DNA from: Terrisporobacter mayombei
GTDB lineage: Bacteria; Bacillota; Clostridia; Peptostreptococcales; Peptostreptococcaceae
Assembly (NCBI RefSeq): GCF_020748465.1
Contig: NZ_JAHZMP010000006.1
Location: forward strand, 124,001 to 188,000
Length of the DNA: 64,000 nt
Reading direction: 5' to 3'
Position 1 is the stretch's first letter; each line of letters opens with the position of its first letter. The notes beneath the pieces were generated by a model, which was not told the origin of the DNA, did no database searches, and saw only the letters and a program-made list of their open reading frames with translations. The translations under genes were made by a program, and so were the position numbers. Below, piece by piece: positions 9,237 to 18,709 of this stretch.

Positions 9237-10385
9237 TTATTCAATCTTTTTAAATGTAATATCTTTATTCTTAATTCTTTCATTTATTGCTTTTGATGAT
9301 AACTCATAAACTACGCTAGTAATGGGCATCCCAAGTACCATACCAATTACTCCAAATAAATTTCCTCCTACAACAATAGCTAGTAATACCCATAAAGGAG
9401 AAAGACCTAAAGAATTTCCTACTACAAAAGGATAAACAAATTTTCCATCTAATTGTTGAATTGTAAATACTAAGACTAAAAACAATAACACTGATGTTGG
9501 TTTTACCATCAAAATTATAAACGCTGAGATAGCAATCCCTACATAAGTACCAAATATAGGAATGAAGTTTAAAATAGGTATCATTATGCTTATTAATAGT
9601 GCAAAAGGTATTTTAACTAAGGAAAAGACTATAAAGAATGCTGTTCCAAGTATTAATCCATCCATTGATTGGCCTAATATGAATTTAGAGAACTTATTAT
9701 TTGTTAGTTTTAAAATGTACATTATTCTTTCACATTTTTTCCCATTCAAAAAGGCATATATAAACTTTTTAAATTGTAAAATTAATTTTTCTTTACTAAG
9801 TAAAATATACATAGATATTATGATTCCCAAGAATAAATTCATAAAGAAGTTTGTTATTCCTATAGTGAAATTAAATACATTAGAAATAAACATATTAATA
9901 ATATTCTGAACAAAAGCTAAGAATTTTTGTATCATAGATTGTATATCAAAAGATGTATTTTTTAACATATCTAAATCATTTACTTTACTCATTATCTCAT
10001 TTTGCAAGCTGCTTATATAGTTAGGTATATCATTAGTTAAAGATCTTAAGCTATCTGCTAGGTGAGGAACTATATAGCTAATAAATACCCACATTAAAAT
10101 TACTACTATTACAAGTGTACATGCTAGCGATATAACCCTTGACATCTTTGATAACTTTTTATTTTTTTTGCATAAATGCTTAACAATTTTTTCTTCTATA
10201 AGCTTCATTGGTAAATTTATTAAAAAGGCAATTACTCCACCCATTATAAATGGCTTAAATGCTATTATAAACTTGCTAAATAAGTTAGGTATTAGTGTTG
10301 GTTTTAGTATAAATAAAAGAAAAATCATTATGTATGTTGATATTATAAGTTGATTTTTCAATTTTAAATCTTTTAATTTATTCAT
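9237..10385 (-). CDS. AI-2E family permease
   Basis: A protein of about 382 residues with eight hydrophobic segments of the AI-2E (PerM/YtvI-like) family. The conserved block QQLDGKFVYPFVVGNSLGLS is near residue 305 and GMVLGMPITSVVYEL is near the C-terminus. Members export AI-2, or act as Na+/H+ antiporters, or have unknown roles, so function is open. The longer frame opens at 10397 but GGAGG sits inside it, so the ATG at 10385 is the start. Confidence 0.85.
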   Translation of the reverse strand: MNKLKDLKLKNQLIISTYIMIFLLFILKPTLIPNLFSKFIIAFKPFIMGGVIAFLINLPMKLIEEKIVKHLCKKNKKLSKMSRVISLACTLVIVVILMWVFISYIVPHLADSLRSLTNDIPNYISSLQNEIMSKVNDLDMLKNTSFDIQSMIQKFLAFVQNIINMFISNVFNFTIGITNFFMNLFLGIIISMYILLSKEKLILQFKKFIYAFLNGKKCERIMYILKLTNNKFSKFILGQSMDGLILGTAFFIVFSLVKIPFALLISIMIPILNFIPIFGTYVGIAISAFIILMVKPTSVLLFLVLVFTIQQLDGKFVYPFVVGNSLGLSPLWVLLAIVVGGNLFGVIGMVLGMPITSVVYELSSKAINERIKNKDITFKKIE

Positions 10386-10660
10386 TATGTCCTCCATAAA
10401 AATCTATATTATATTTCTAATTTATATTTTTTCAAATTTTAATTTAATTATCTATTATTTCCTATAAATAGATTGTACCTCTATTGAAGAAAAATAACCA
10501 TATTTTGTATAATTTTATCTATTTTTATATGAATAAAATACGATATATGCACGTGTATACACGCATGTAAGGAATTTTTTTGACTTGGAACACATTTAGA
10601 GAACATTGTATAAAGGTAGTAACATTTTTGTTCCCCCCTTTCATGGAAGGTATTTAAACA
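10386..10660. other. Intergenic region with a 12-bp palindrome
   Basis: No gene is seen. The stretch upstream of the AI-2E gene carries the perfect palindrome CGTGTATACACG at 10552-10563 inside a larger imperfect dyad (ATGC ... GCAT), notably GC-richer than its surroundings. It could be an operator of the AI-2E gene. Confidence 0.4.
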
Positions 10661-10690
10661 TAAAAAAGCACCAACTTTTACATTGGTGCT
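10661..10690 (-). terminator. ftsH terminator
   Basis: On the minus strand AGCACCAA / TTGGTGCT (8 bp) is followed by TTTTTTA, 24 nt after the ftsH stop. Confidence 0.9.
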
Positions 10691-10713
10691 AAAAATCTTT
10701 CCTAATATTAAAT

Positions 10714-12735
10714 CTACTTATCTTCATCTTCAGTAGTCTTAATATCATCTACTTCAATATTTCCATCTACTCTTTCAAGTTCTTCTTCTATACGTTTTTG
10801 TTGATCCTGTACTCTTTTTTCTTGTTCTTTTATTGCTTCAAGTTCAAGTCTTTCTGCTTCTTTCTTAGCTACTTCCTTAGCATCATGTTCTTCTTTAACT
10901 TCGTCTGCAGATTTTCCATTTAATATTTCCATAAATTCTGCACCTGTAATAGTTTCTTTTTCTAATAAGAAGTCTGAAAGCTCGTGTAATTTATCCATGT
11001 TCTCTTCTAGTATTTTTCTAGCTTTTTCATGAGCAGATTTTATTATACTTAATACTTCTTTATCAATCTTAGCAGATGCTTCTGGTGAACACATAAGTGA
11101 TGCATCTCCACCTAAATATTGATTGTTTATTGTTTCAAGAGCCATCATATCAAACTCTTCACTCATACCGTAACGAGTAACCATAGCTCTTGCTATTTTT
11201 GTTGCTTGTTCTATATCATTAGACGCACCTGTTGTGAAAGAATTGAATATTATTTCTTCCGCAGCACGACCGCCTGTAAATGTTGCTACTTTGTTGAAAG
11301 CTTCTTCCTTAGACATAAGTACTCTTTCGCCTTCTTCAACTTGCATAGTGTATCCTAGAGCCCCAGATGTACGAGGGATAATCGTAATCTTATGCACTGG
11401 TGCAGATTCTGTTTGCTTAGCTGCAACTAATGCATGACCTATTTCGTGATAAGCTACTATTTTCTTTTCTCTTGGAGAAATTACAGCTGCTTTTCTTTGG
11501 TATCCTGCTATTATTACTTCTACAGATTCTTCTAAATCCGCTTGAGTAGCTTTGTGTCTTCCAAGTCTAACAGCTCTAAGCGCTGCTTCATTTACTATGT
11601 TTGCAAGTTCTGCACCACTAGCTCCAGCAGTTGCTCTTGCTATTCCATTAAAGTCAACATCTTCGTCCATCTTAACGCTTTTAGCATGAACTTTTAGTAT
11701 ATCTTCACGACCTTTTAAGTCTGGAAGTTCCACTGGTACTCTTCTGTCAAAACGACCTGGTCTAAGTAGAGCTTTATCTAGAGATTCTGGTCTATTAGTT
11801 GCTGCAAGTATTACAACACCTTTTTTACCATCAAATCCATCCATCTCAGCAAGTAATTGGTTAAGAGTTTGTTCTCTCTCATCATTACCACCCATTCCTC
11901 CACCATCACGTTTTTTACCTATAGTGTCTATCTCATCTATAAACACTATACATGGAGCTTTTTCTTGAGCTTGCTTAAATAAATCTCTAACTTTTGCAGC
12001 ACCCATACCAACAAACATCTCAACAAACTCAGATCCTGAGATTGAGAAGAATGGTACTTTTGCTTCTCCTGCAACTGCTTTTGCAAGTAAAGTTTTACCT
12101 GTACCTGGAGGTCCTACAAGTAGTGCTCCTTTTGGCATTGATGCACCTATTTCTTCGTACTTTTTAGGGTTGTGAAGGAAGTCAACTATCTCAGTTAATG
12201 ACTCTTTTGCTTCATCTTGCCCTGCCACATCTGCAAAAGTTTTGCCTGTTTGTGCTTCTACGTATATTTTGGCATTACTTTTACCAAACTGCATAGGGCC
12301 GCCTCTTCCACCCATCCTATTAGTCATTTTTCTCATCATGAAGTTTAATAAGGCAATCATTAAGATCGTTGGTAACACCCAGTAAAGAATAAACTCTACA
12401 ATTGGTGAGTCTTCTTTTGGTATACTTTTACCAAATTTAACATTTGCTTTATATAAACGCTCCACTAAATCAGAGTCATTTACTTGCCCAGTTATATAAA
12501 TCTTATCCTTATCTGCTTTTGTTTTAAAAGTTATTTGCTTTGAACCTTCAATATCTACTTGGTTTACTTTTCCTTCATCCACCATTGTAAGGAATGTTCC
12601 ATAGTCCACTTCTTCTACTTGACCGCTCATATTATATAGCGATGGAAATATAAAAGAATTAAGCGCTACTAGTAAAAGAAGTATTATCCCATAATAATAT
12701 AACCATGATTTTTTTTGAGGTTTTTTCTCTTTCAT
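10714..12735 (-). CDS. ftsH: ATP-dependent zinc metalloprotease FtsH
   Basis: A 673-residue membrane-anchored AAA+ protease that degrades misfolded membrane proteins and regulators. Two transmembrane helices (about 15-33 and 110-130) flank a short external domain. Walker A GPPGTGKT is near 208, Walker B IVFIDEID near 266, the SRH region follows, and the zinc site HEIGH is near 430. A charged Glu/Lys/Gln-rich tail (about 620-673) extends beyond the usual core. It has its own TTAGGAGA ribosome site and a terminator; it is divergent from the CPBP protease gene. Confidence 0.97.
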   Translation of the reverse strand: MKEKKPQKKSWLYYYGIILLLLVALNSFIFPSLYNMSGQVEEVDYGTFLTMVDEGKVNQVDIEGSKQITFKTKADKDKIYITGQVNDSDLVERLYKANVKFGKSIPKEDSPIVEFILYWVLPTILMIALLNFMMRKMTNRMGGRGGPMQFGKSNAKIYVEAQTGKTFADVAGQDEAKESLTEIVDFLHNPKKYEEIGASMPKGALLVGPPGTGKTLLAKAVAGEAKVPFFSISGSEFVEMFVGMGAAKVRDLFKQAQEKAPCIVFIDEIDTIGKKRDGGGMGGNDEREQTLNQLLAEMDGFDGKKGVVILAATNRPESLDKALLRPGRFDRRVPVELPDLKGREDILKVHAKSVKMDEDVDFNGIARATAGASGAELANIVNEAALRAVRLGRHKATQADLEESVEVIIAGYQRKAAVISPREKKIVAYHEIGHALVAAKQTESAPVHKITIIPRTSGALGYTMQVEEGERVLMSKEEAFNKVATFTGGRAAEEIIFNSFTTGASNDIEQATKIARAMVTRYGMSEEFDMMALETINNQYLGGDASLMCSPEASAKIDKEVLSIIKSAHEKARKILEENMDKLHELSDFLLEKETITGAEFMEILNGKSADEVKEEHDAKEVAKKEAERLELEAIKEQEKRVQDQQKRIEEELERVDGNIEVDDIKTTEDEDK

Positions 12736-13002
12736 AAGATATCTCCTAAATAATTATTCTGTATTTATTACTATATATACCCATCATATATGTCTTAAAC
12801 ATTAAATATAATGTTATAAAGCTATAAAATGACTTATATAGAATAGTAAAATTAATAAGGTATTTTGTCAATGTTTCTGATACTATATTTTTATGTTTAT
12901 ATTGATTTTGTGTATTTTTCACATTTTTTATAATAAATAATTATATAGTGTTAGTATGAATTTATTATGAATTATTATTATATAAATATTAGGAGGAATA
13001 AT

Positions 13003-13878
13003 ATGTTAGATTTTACAAAAGAATTTAACGAAGTTAAGATTATACCAGCCGTATTTTGGTATATTTTCACTATGATCATTGTAATTTTAGGAGCTTTTAT
13101 TATTTACTTTACTAATGATATTAATTTAATCGACAATGATAATTTATTGTCTTTAATATCTACAACTTTATTTATCCTTGTACTTTTATACAAATTTAGG
13201 GTTAATAAGAATAAGTTACTATTAATGATTAAAGATTATTTTAAAAAAGTAAATATAAAAGAACTATGTAGCGTTGTTGCTACTCAACTATGTCTTTCCA
13301 TGGGTATTAGTTTATTATCAATTGGCATTGTTTATTTTGCTTTTCCAAATATGTTAAATGAACTTCTATCTGAGTCTTCTGTATCAGAAGTTTCTACTTA
13401 TAGCGGTTTATTTATATCCATGCTAATTACTGTTGTTGGTGCTCCTATTATGGAAGAATTATTTTTTAGAGCCATTATATTCAAAAGGGTTAGCAGAAAG
13501 TTTAATATATACATAGGAATGGTCATTTCTTCTTTGGTATTTGGACTTTTACATATTGAATTAGCTGTCATTGGTGCTTTTATTTTTGGCATTGCTTGCT
13601 GTATTTTATACATAAAATATAAAAATATACTAATTCCAATGACTGTTCATTTTTTTAACAATTTAGTTGCATTTTTACCTCAACTAGATATTCATGCACC
13701 TACTAATACTGCTCCAATCACTAATACAGATGCCTTTGTTTCTTTATCATTTGGCTCAGTATTATTTATAATAGGAATGTTCTTTTTTATTAAGTTTATA
13801 CTTAAAAATAAAAAATACCTACATGGAGGATTTGCTCCTAGATCCAGTACAAGATTTATAGTAGAAAGTAAAAATTAA
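13003..13878 (+). CDS. CPBP family intramembrane metalloprotease
   Basis: A membrane protein of about 291 residues with the CPBP (Abi/CAAX-protease-like) motifs: EELFFRAIIF, then FGLLHIELAVIGAFIFGI, then HFFNNLV. These supply the Glu-Glu, His and His-Asn residues of the glutamate protease site. The predicted start moves to 13003, where AGGAGG lies 7 nt upstream; the frame begins earlier at 12967 without a site. Substrate unknown; roles in prenyl-protein or peptide maturation are family-level possibilities. Confidence 0.85.
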   Translation: MLDFTKEFNEVKIIPAVFWYIFTMIIVILGAFIIYFTNDINLIDNDNLLSLISTTLFILVLLYKFRVNKNKLLLMIKDYFKKVNIKELCSVVATQLCLSMGISLLSIGIVYFAFPNMLNELLSESSVSEVSTYSGLFISMLITVVGAPIMEELFFRAIIFKRVSRKFNIYIGMVISSLVFGLLHIELAVIGAFIFGIACCILYIKYKNILIPMTVHFFNNLVAFLPQLDIHAPTNTAPITNTDAFVSLSFGSVLFIIGMFFFIKFILKNKKYLHGGFAPRSSTRFIVESKN

Positions 13879-13897
13879 AATATAAAAATTCAATTTA

Positions 13898-13935
13898 AAT
13901 TAAAAAGCATCTTTTTATTTAGATGCTTTTTAATT
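13898..13935. terminator. Terminator between convergent genes
   Basis: A 15-bp perfect stem (AATTAAAAAGCATCT / AGATGCTTTTTAATT) with an 8-nt loop serves the CPBP gene and possibly the opposing remnant. Confidence 0.9.
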
Positions 13936-13947
13936 AAATGTCTAAAA

Positions 13948-14280
13948 TTATTTATATAAATCTTCAAGTATTAAATCATTCTCATAAATATATTTTGCTA
14001 CATCATATCCTACATATCTAAAGTGCCATGGTTCAAAACCATAGCCCATATCTTCTACTCTATCTTTTTTATACCTTAATATAAATCCATAGTTATGTGA
14101 ATTTTCTTCTAACCATTTACCTTCCTTCGTTGTTTCAAATTCCGGTATTAATTGATATGCTATTGATTTTGAAGAAATATCTACTGCTAAACCAGTTTGA
14201 TGCTCACTATGATTAGCTTTTGATAAATACTGTTGTGTATATTCTTTTCCATTGTGTATTAAAGTATAATCCCAATCGTA
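13948..14280 (-). pseudogene. VanY-type D-alanyl-D-alanine carboxypeptidase, 5'-truncated remnant
   Basis: The minus strand encodes the catalytic C-terminal part of a VanY/DacB-like zinc carboxypeptidase: SEHQTGLAVDIS, then FILRYKKDR, then GFEPWHFRYVGYDVAKYI, ending in a TAA at 13948. The HxxxxxxD and HFR zinc/catalytic residues are retained. Upstream the frame is closed by a TAG immediately before YDWDYTLIHNG, and no start or N-terminal half is seen, so about half of the usual protein is missing. Intact homologues trim D-Ala-D-Ala peptidoglycan stems. Confidence 0.8.
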
Positions 14281-14421
14281 CTATATACTTTCTTTTGATT
14301 CATTCCCATAACTCCCTCATAATATTAATTATCAAAATCACTTTATATTATAACATTTTTCGACTATTTTTTGTATTGTTTTGTATCTTTTTACTTTTAT
14401 TTACATGTAAAGTTTCAAAAT

Positions 14422-14451
14422 AAAAACCATACTAATTTATAGCATGGTTTT
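14422..14451 (-). terminator. Terminator of the PHP phosphoesterase gene
   Basis: AAAACCAT / ATGGTTTT with an AT-rich loop lies 20 nt downstream of the minus-strand gene and is followed by TTTATTTT. The 180 nt between this hairpin and the VanY remnant hold nothing I can support. Confidence 0.75.
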
Positions 14452-14473
14452 CGTTAAAATCTAAATTTTAATT

Positions 14474-15187
14474 TTATAATTGAAAAAATTCTAATATCTC
14501 TTCTTCATGATAATTAATAACTAATTCTTTTGGGAAATCAACATCTTCAAGTAGTTTTTTTGCATTATCAAAAATACCAACTTGATAACAAATATGAGCA
14601 TCGCTTCCTAAAATAATTCTTACCTGATGTTCTTTGCACAAATTAAGTAGCTCTATATAATTTTCACGAGCATTCGGTCTAAATGAACCTGGATTTAAGG
14701 ATGAATTATTCACTTCTAATAATATATTCTTTTCCTTTGCTTTTTTAACAATAGCTTCATAGTTCAATGAATATCTTCCATCATCTGGATGCCCTATAAT
14801 CTTTACTAATTCATGATCCATTGCATTTAATGTTGCTCTAGTATTTTCTTCTTTTGTCCCAGGCTCCAGACATACTGTATGAAGACTTGCTATTATATAA
14901 TCTAGTCCTTTTATATATTTATCAATTTCCACATCAATATTTCCATCATAATCTATAACATTAGCTTCCATTCCTTTAAGAATTCTAATACCGTCTATTT
15001 CCTTAGGTAATACTTTTAAATTTTGAAAATAAAATAAATGCGGCCCACCTGGCATATTTATACCATGATCAGATAAACCATAGTATTTTAATCCATTAAT
15101 CTTAGCATATTCTATGTTTTCTTTTACTGTACTATATGCATGCCCACTAGATAGAGCATGGGTGTGTAAATCAATTATACCCTTCAT
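14474..15187 (-). CDS. PHP-domain phosphatase (YcdX-like)
   Basis: A 237-residue PHP metallo-phosphoesterase. Metal ligands are visible in DLHTHALSSGHAY (start), LSDHG (near 40), ASLHTVC (near 100), IGHPDDGRY (near 132) and GSDAH (near 195). The family hydrolyses small phosphate esters with Zn/Mn/Fe. The substrate is unknown. Start ATG at 15187 after GGAGA. It may follow the S1 protein's promoter region independently. Confidence 0.8.
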   Translation of the reverse strand: MKGIIDLHTHALSSGHAYSTVKENIEYAKINGLKYYGLSDHGINMPGGPHLFYFQNLKVLPKEIDGIRILKGMEANVIDYDGNIDVEIDKYIKGLDYIIASLHTVCLEPGTKEENTRATLNAMDHELVKIIGHPDDGRYSLNYEAIVKKAKEKNILLEVNNSSLNPGSFRPNARENYIELLNLCKEHQVRIILGSDAHICYQVGIFDNAKKLLEDVDFPKELVINYHEEEILEFFQL

Positions 15188-15223
15188 TTACGTCTTCTCC
15201 TTTATTGCAAAATTTATCATATG

Positions 15224-15257
15224 TTAAAAGCCATATAGCTTTTGCAATATGGCTTAA
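15224..15257 (-). terminator. Terminator of the S1-domain gene
   Basis: AAGCCATAT / ATATGGCTT forms a stem just downstream of the S1-domain gene stop and is followed by TTTTAAC on the minus strand. Confidence 0.75.
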
Positions 15258-15269
15258 GTGTGTTTATCA

Positions 15270-16532
15270 TTATTGATTATCTAACTTTCCTTTTAATAAA
15301 TCACCTATAGTTGATCCTAAATCTTCTTCTTTATTTAAGAATTCACTGTAATCTTCTTCTGGCTCTTTATTAACGTCTTTTATAGATACAGACATTCTCT
15401 TGTGATATGGATCAAAAGTTAATACTCTAACTGTTATTTCATCTCCAGGATTTACAACACTACTTACATTTGCAACTCTTTCCTCTTTTAAGTGAGATAT
15501 TGGTAAGTATGCTTCAACACCTTCTTTTATTTCAACAAAAGCGCCCTTGTCTATTATTCTAACAACTTTACCAGTTATTATATCGTCAACATTTACTTCT
15601 TTAGCTATTAAATCCCATGGATCGTTATTTATGTCTTTTAATGCTAATCCTATTCTCCCCGTTTCTTTGTTTACATCTAATACATAAACATCAACTTCTT
15701 GTCCAGATTGTAACATATCTTCTACAGATTCTACTCTCTTCCAAGATAAGTTGTTTATGTGAGCTAAACCTTCAACTCCACCTAAATCGATGAAAGCTCC
15801 GTAACTTACTATATTAGTTACTTTACCGTGTCTTTTTTGTCCAACTTCTAAAGAATCCACTAAAGCTTCTTTCTCTGCTTTAACTCTAGCTTTTTCGGCT
15901 GCTCTTTCTTCTCTTGCTTTTTGTCTTTGTTCTTCTCTTTCAGCTTGAATTCTTTCTTTTCTAGCTTTTCTTTCTTGATCTAAACGCTCTTGTAATACTT
16001 CTCTATGTGAACCTACTATCTTATTAGCTTTTTCGTTGAATTCTATTAGATAAACTTCTAAATTAGCATCTTGGTATTCTTTTGTATCATTTACAAATTT
16101 AGTATTTAATTGAGATATTGGTATAAATATTTCAACTGATTTGTATGCAGCAAATACCCCTCTTTGTATAGTTTTTACTACATTTACAGTTAATATTTTA
16201 TGTTCAGAATGTGCTTGCTCTAATTCTTTTTTATCAGTTACCATATCTAATCTTAATTTAGATAATTTTAATGTACAGTCTTTTTCTGATACTTTAGTTA
16301 TAACAGCAGATATTTCATCTCCAACTTTATATACATCAGAAACTTCTTGATTTTTTTGTAAGTTTAATTCACTTACTGGAATTACTCCGTCAAAACCTAT
16401 ATTAAGTCCTACAGTTACTTCATCATTATTTATTTTAGTAATAGTTCCTGCTATAGTCTCTCCAACTTTTATTGAACTAAGTAGTTGGTCTTGTTGGTCT
16501 AGCAGCTCTTGCATAGATAATTCTTTAGTCAT
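15270..16532 (-). CDS. S1 RNA-binding domain protein (30S ribosomal protein S1-like)
   Basis: A protein of about 420 residues with four S1 (OB-fold) RNA-binding repeats, starting near residues 23, 105, 228 and 315. A charged Arg/Glu/Lys helix (about 185-225) separates repeats two and three. Repeat three shows GAFIDLGGVEGLAHINNLSW and repeat four GAFVEIKEGVEAYLPISHL. It probably assists mRNA binding on the ribosome. The frame begins upstream at 16550, but the ATG at 16532 follows AAAGGATG and begins the conserved MTKELSMQELL. Confidence 0.85.
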   Translation of the reverse strand: MTKELSMQELLDQQDQLLSSIKVGETIAGTITKINNDEVTVGLNIGFDGVIPVSELNLQKNQEVSDVYKVGDEISAVITKVSEKDCTLKLSKLRLDMVTDKKELEQAHSEHKILTVNVVKTIQRGVFAAYKSVEIFIPISQLNTKFVNDTKEYQDANLEVYLIEFNEKANKIVGSHREVLQERLDQERKARKERIQAEREEQRQKAREERAAEKARVKAEKEALVDSLEVGQKRHGKVTNIVSYGAFIDLGGVEGLAHINNLSWKRVESVEDMLQSGQEVDVYVLDVNKETGRIGLALKDINNDPWDLIAKEVNVDDIITGKVVRIIDKGAFVEIKEGVEAYLPISHLKEERVANVSSVVNPGDEITVRVLTFDPYHKRMSVSIKDVNKEPEEDYSEFLNKEEDLGSTIGDLLKGKLDNQ

Positions 16533-16740
16533 TGTTCTACATCCTTTCACCTAATAATCTTACTTTTTTATATTATACCATTAAAATTTCAAATACTTAC
16601 AGATTTATACAATATTTTATCAGTATTTTTTAATTATTTTCAAAATATTTTGCTCTACAATAGCATCTTAACTTTATTTAGTAAATTTATCAATTATATT
16701 GTTGTAATATCCATCTATTTCAGTAGAATTACCTTCTTTT

Positions 16741-17436
16741 TTATAATATTACTTTTACAGGGTTATTAAGTATTATATTATCGATTTCTACTTTTGAATC
16801 ATAAGCTAAAACTTTAACTCCTTTTTCGTCTGCTTCTTTCAATGCATCTCCAAATTCTTTGTGCATATCCACATTAGGAGTGAAATAAAGTACATCTTCC
16901 ATTTGAATAACAAGAATTATGTACGCTAAATACCCTTCCTCCTTAGCTCTTATTAGCTCTTTAACATGCTTTACTCCTCTTTCTGTTTTTGCATCTGGAA
17001 ACTTTACTACTCCATCTATTTCTAGTGTACACCCCTTAACTTCTATAAATGCTTTTTTAGTTTTTCCTTCTACATAAACATCAAATCTAGAATTGCCGTA
17101 TGTTTTTTCTGGTTTTATTAAAGTTATTTCTTCATCAAATCCTGGTAATATTAATGATTTGTCTTTTAAAGCTTCATAAACCATTTTATTTGTTACTTGC
17201 GAGTCCATATTAATTAGTCTATCACCTTTTTTAACAGCTATTAAGGAATATTTTGTTGCTCTATCAGGATTATTACTTTCTTCTAAATACACTTCATATC
17301 CAGGAACTAACAACTCTTTACATTTACCTGTATTTTTCACATGAATTTTTTCAACTTCCCCATTTATATCGCAATAAGCTACAAATCTATTAGGTCTCTC
17401 TATAAATTTAGCTTTTATCATTTTATTATATTTCAT
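16741..17436 (-). CDS. sfsA: SfsA DNA/RNA nuclease family protein
   Basis: A 231-residue SfsA protein (sugar fermentation stimulation A), with an N-terminal OB-like part and a C-terminal restriction-endonuclease-like fold. Recognisable blocks are RPNRFVAYCDINGE, FIEVKGCTLE (catalytic E-x-K) and FPDAKTERGVKHVKEL. Length matches the family. GGAGAA precedes the ATG. The role is nucleic-acid related but poorly defined. Confidence 0.9.
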   Translation of the reverse strand: MKYNKMIKAKFIERPNRFVAYCDINGEVEKIHVKNTGKCKELLVPGYEVYLEESNNPDRATKYSLIAVKKGDRLINMDSQVTNKMVYEALKDKSLILPGFDEEITLIKPEKTYGNSRFDVYVEGKTKKAFIEVKGCTLEIDGVVKFPDAKTERGVKHVKELIRAKEEGYLAYIILVIQMEDVLYFTPNVDMHKEFGDALKEADEKGVKVLAYDSKVEIDNIILNNPVKVIL

Positions 17437-17526
17437 TTTATTCTCCTATTTACTCATTCTCTTATGCTTAAAAATATTATACCCATTCCTTAGAGATTAA
17501 AATTATTTTTGAATATTTAAGGTATT

Positions 17527-17560
17527 ATAAAGGAGCAATAATTTTTTATTGCTCCTTTAT
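17527..17560 (-). terminator. Terminator of the chromate transporter operon
   Basis: A 14-bp stem (ATAAAGGAGCAATA / TATTGCTCCTTTAT) is placed immediately after the second chrA-like gene. Confidence 0.85.
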
Positions 17561-17567
17561 AATAATT

Positions 17568-18152
17568 TTATACACCTGCAAATCCAAATATTATCCCTAC
17601 TATAGCAGATCCTGCTATAAAGAATACTGGGTGAAGTTTTTTAGTTTGTTTTACATTATTTGATAACACATAAATTATTACTGCTAAAATTAAAGATTTC
17701 CAATTAAATAAATCTAATATTTTTCCACTACTTTTAAATAAGTCCATTTGAAATAATGTTATTGTAACTACAGTCATACCTGCAGCTGCAATAAGCCCTG
17801 TAGATGCTGGGCGAAGACCATAAAACGCTGCATCAACATATTTGTTTTCTCTAAAGGACTTTAAGAAATAAGATATTATTATAATAATTATAATCGATGG
17901 TGTTACAAGTCCTAAAGTTGCTATTATAGCTCCCCATACTCCCGCTGTTGTAAATCCTACATATGTAGCCATATTTACACCTATTGGTCCTGGTGTTGAT
18001 TCAGAAACTGCTATCATATCTGCAAGTTGTCCTGATGTAAACCAACCTGTTTTGTCTGCCATATCATAAAGAAAAGGAAGAGTCGCCATTCCTCCACCTA
18101 CTGCAAATAGCCCAGTTTTAAAAAATTCAAAAAATAACTGAAGATAAATCAT
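17568..18152 (-). CDS. chrA: Chromate transporter, half-size subunit 2
   Basis: A 194-residue membrane protein of the CHR family, short form with a single CHR domain. The motifs FFKTGLFAVGGGMATLPFL and AVSESTPGPIGVNMATYVG are diagnostic. Short CHR proteins act as pairs of opposite topology. Its ATG overlaps the stop of the upstream partner by 4 nt (ATGA). Substrate may be chromate, sulfate or another anion; physiological role uncertain. Confidence 0.88.
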   Translation of the reverse strand: MIYLQLFFEFFKTGLFAVGGGMATLPFLYDMADKTGWFTSGQLADMIAVSESTPGPIGVNMATYVGFTTAGVWGAIIATLGLVTPSIIIIIIISYFLKSFRENKYVDAAFYGLRPASTGLIAAAGMTVVTITLFQMDLFKSSGKILDLFNWKSLILAVIIYVLSNNVKQTKKLHPVFFIAGSAIVGIIFGFAGV

Positions 18153-18691
18153 TGATGCTTCACCTCCATATTTTTCACTATTATACCTGCTATAGCAGTA
18201 ATAACCACAAATAATATTGGTGATAAGTCTGTAAATACAGAACCTAAAAATACACCAGTAAAAATAATCAGAGTAGCCTTATCAACTACGGAACTTTTCC
18301 ACAGTTTAACTACAGCATTAAATATAAGTACACAAACGCATACTCTAACTCCCGCAAATGCATTTTTTACTATTGCTAAGTCAGAAAAATTACTTATAAA
18401 GGCTGCAATCGCTGTTATTATGATAAAAGATGGCATTACAACACCTAACGTTGCCACAATACCTCCTACTATACCTTTTTTCTTCTGTCCTATAAATGTT
18501 GCTGTATTTACAGCTATTACGCCTGGAGTACACTGTCCTATGGCATAGTAATCCATAAGCTCTTCATCAGTTGCCCAATCATTTTTTTCTACAATTTCTC
18601 TTTGTAAAATTGGAAGCATGGCATATCCACCTCCAAATGTTAGTACACCAACCCTTGCAAATGCAATAAATAAGTCCATTAATTCCTTCAT
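18149..18691 (-). CDS. chrA: Chromate transporter, half-size subunit 1
   Basis: A 180-residue partner of the preceding short CHR protein, with FARVGVLTFGGGYAMLPIL and AIGQCTPGVIAVNTATFIG. Together the pair equals one long ChrA. The ATG lies 18 nt after the rpoN stop, so the pair may be in the rpoN transcript. Confidence 0.88.
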   Translation of the reverse strand: MKELMDLFIAFARVGVLTFGGGYAMLPILQREIVEKNDWATDEELMDYYAIGQCTPGVIAVNTATFIGQKKKGIVGGIVATLGVVMPSFIIITAIAAFISNFSDLAIVKNAFAGVRVCVCVLIFNAVVKLWKSSVVDKATLIIFTGVFLGSVFTDLSPILFVVITAIAGIIVKNMEVKHQ

Positions 18692-18709
18692 ATATTGCCT
18701 CCTATTCGT

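Noticed and set aside
14220..14423. 67-codon plus-strand frame
   Set aside because: It overlaps the VanY remnant on the other strand, has no ribosome site and a composition typical of AT-rich chance frames.
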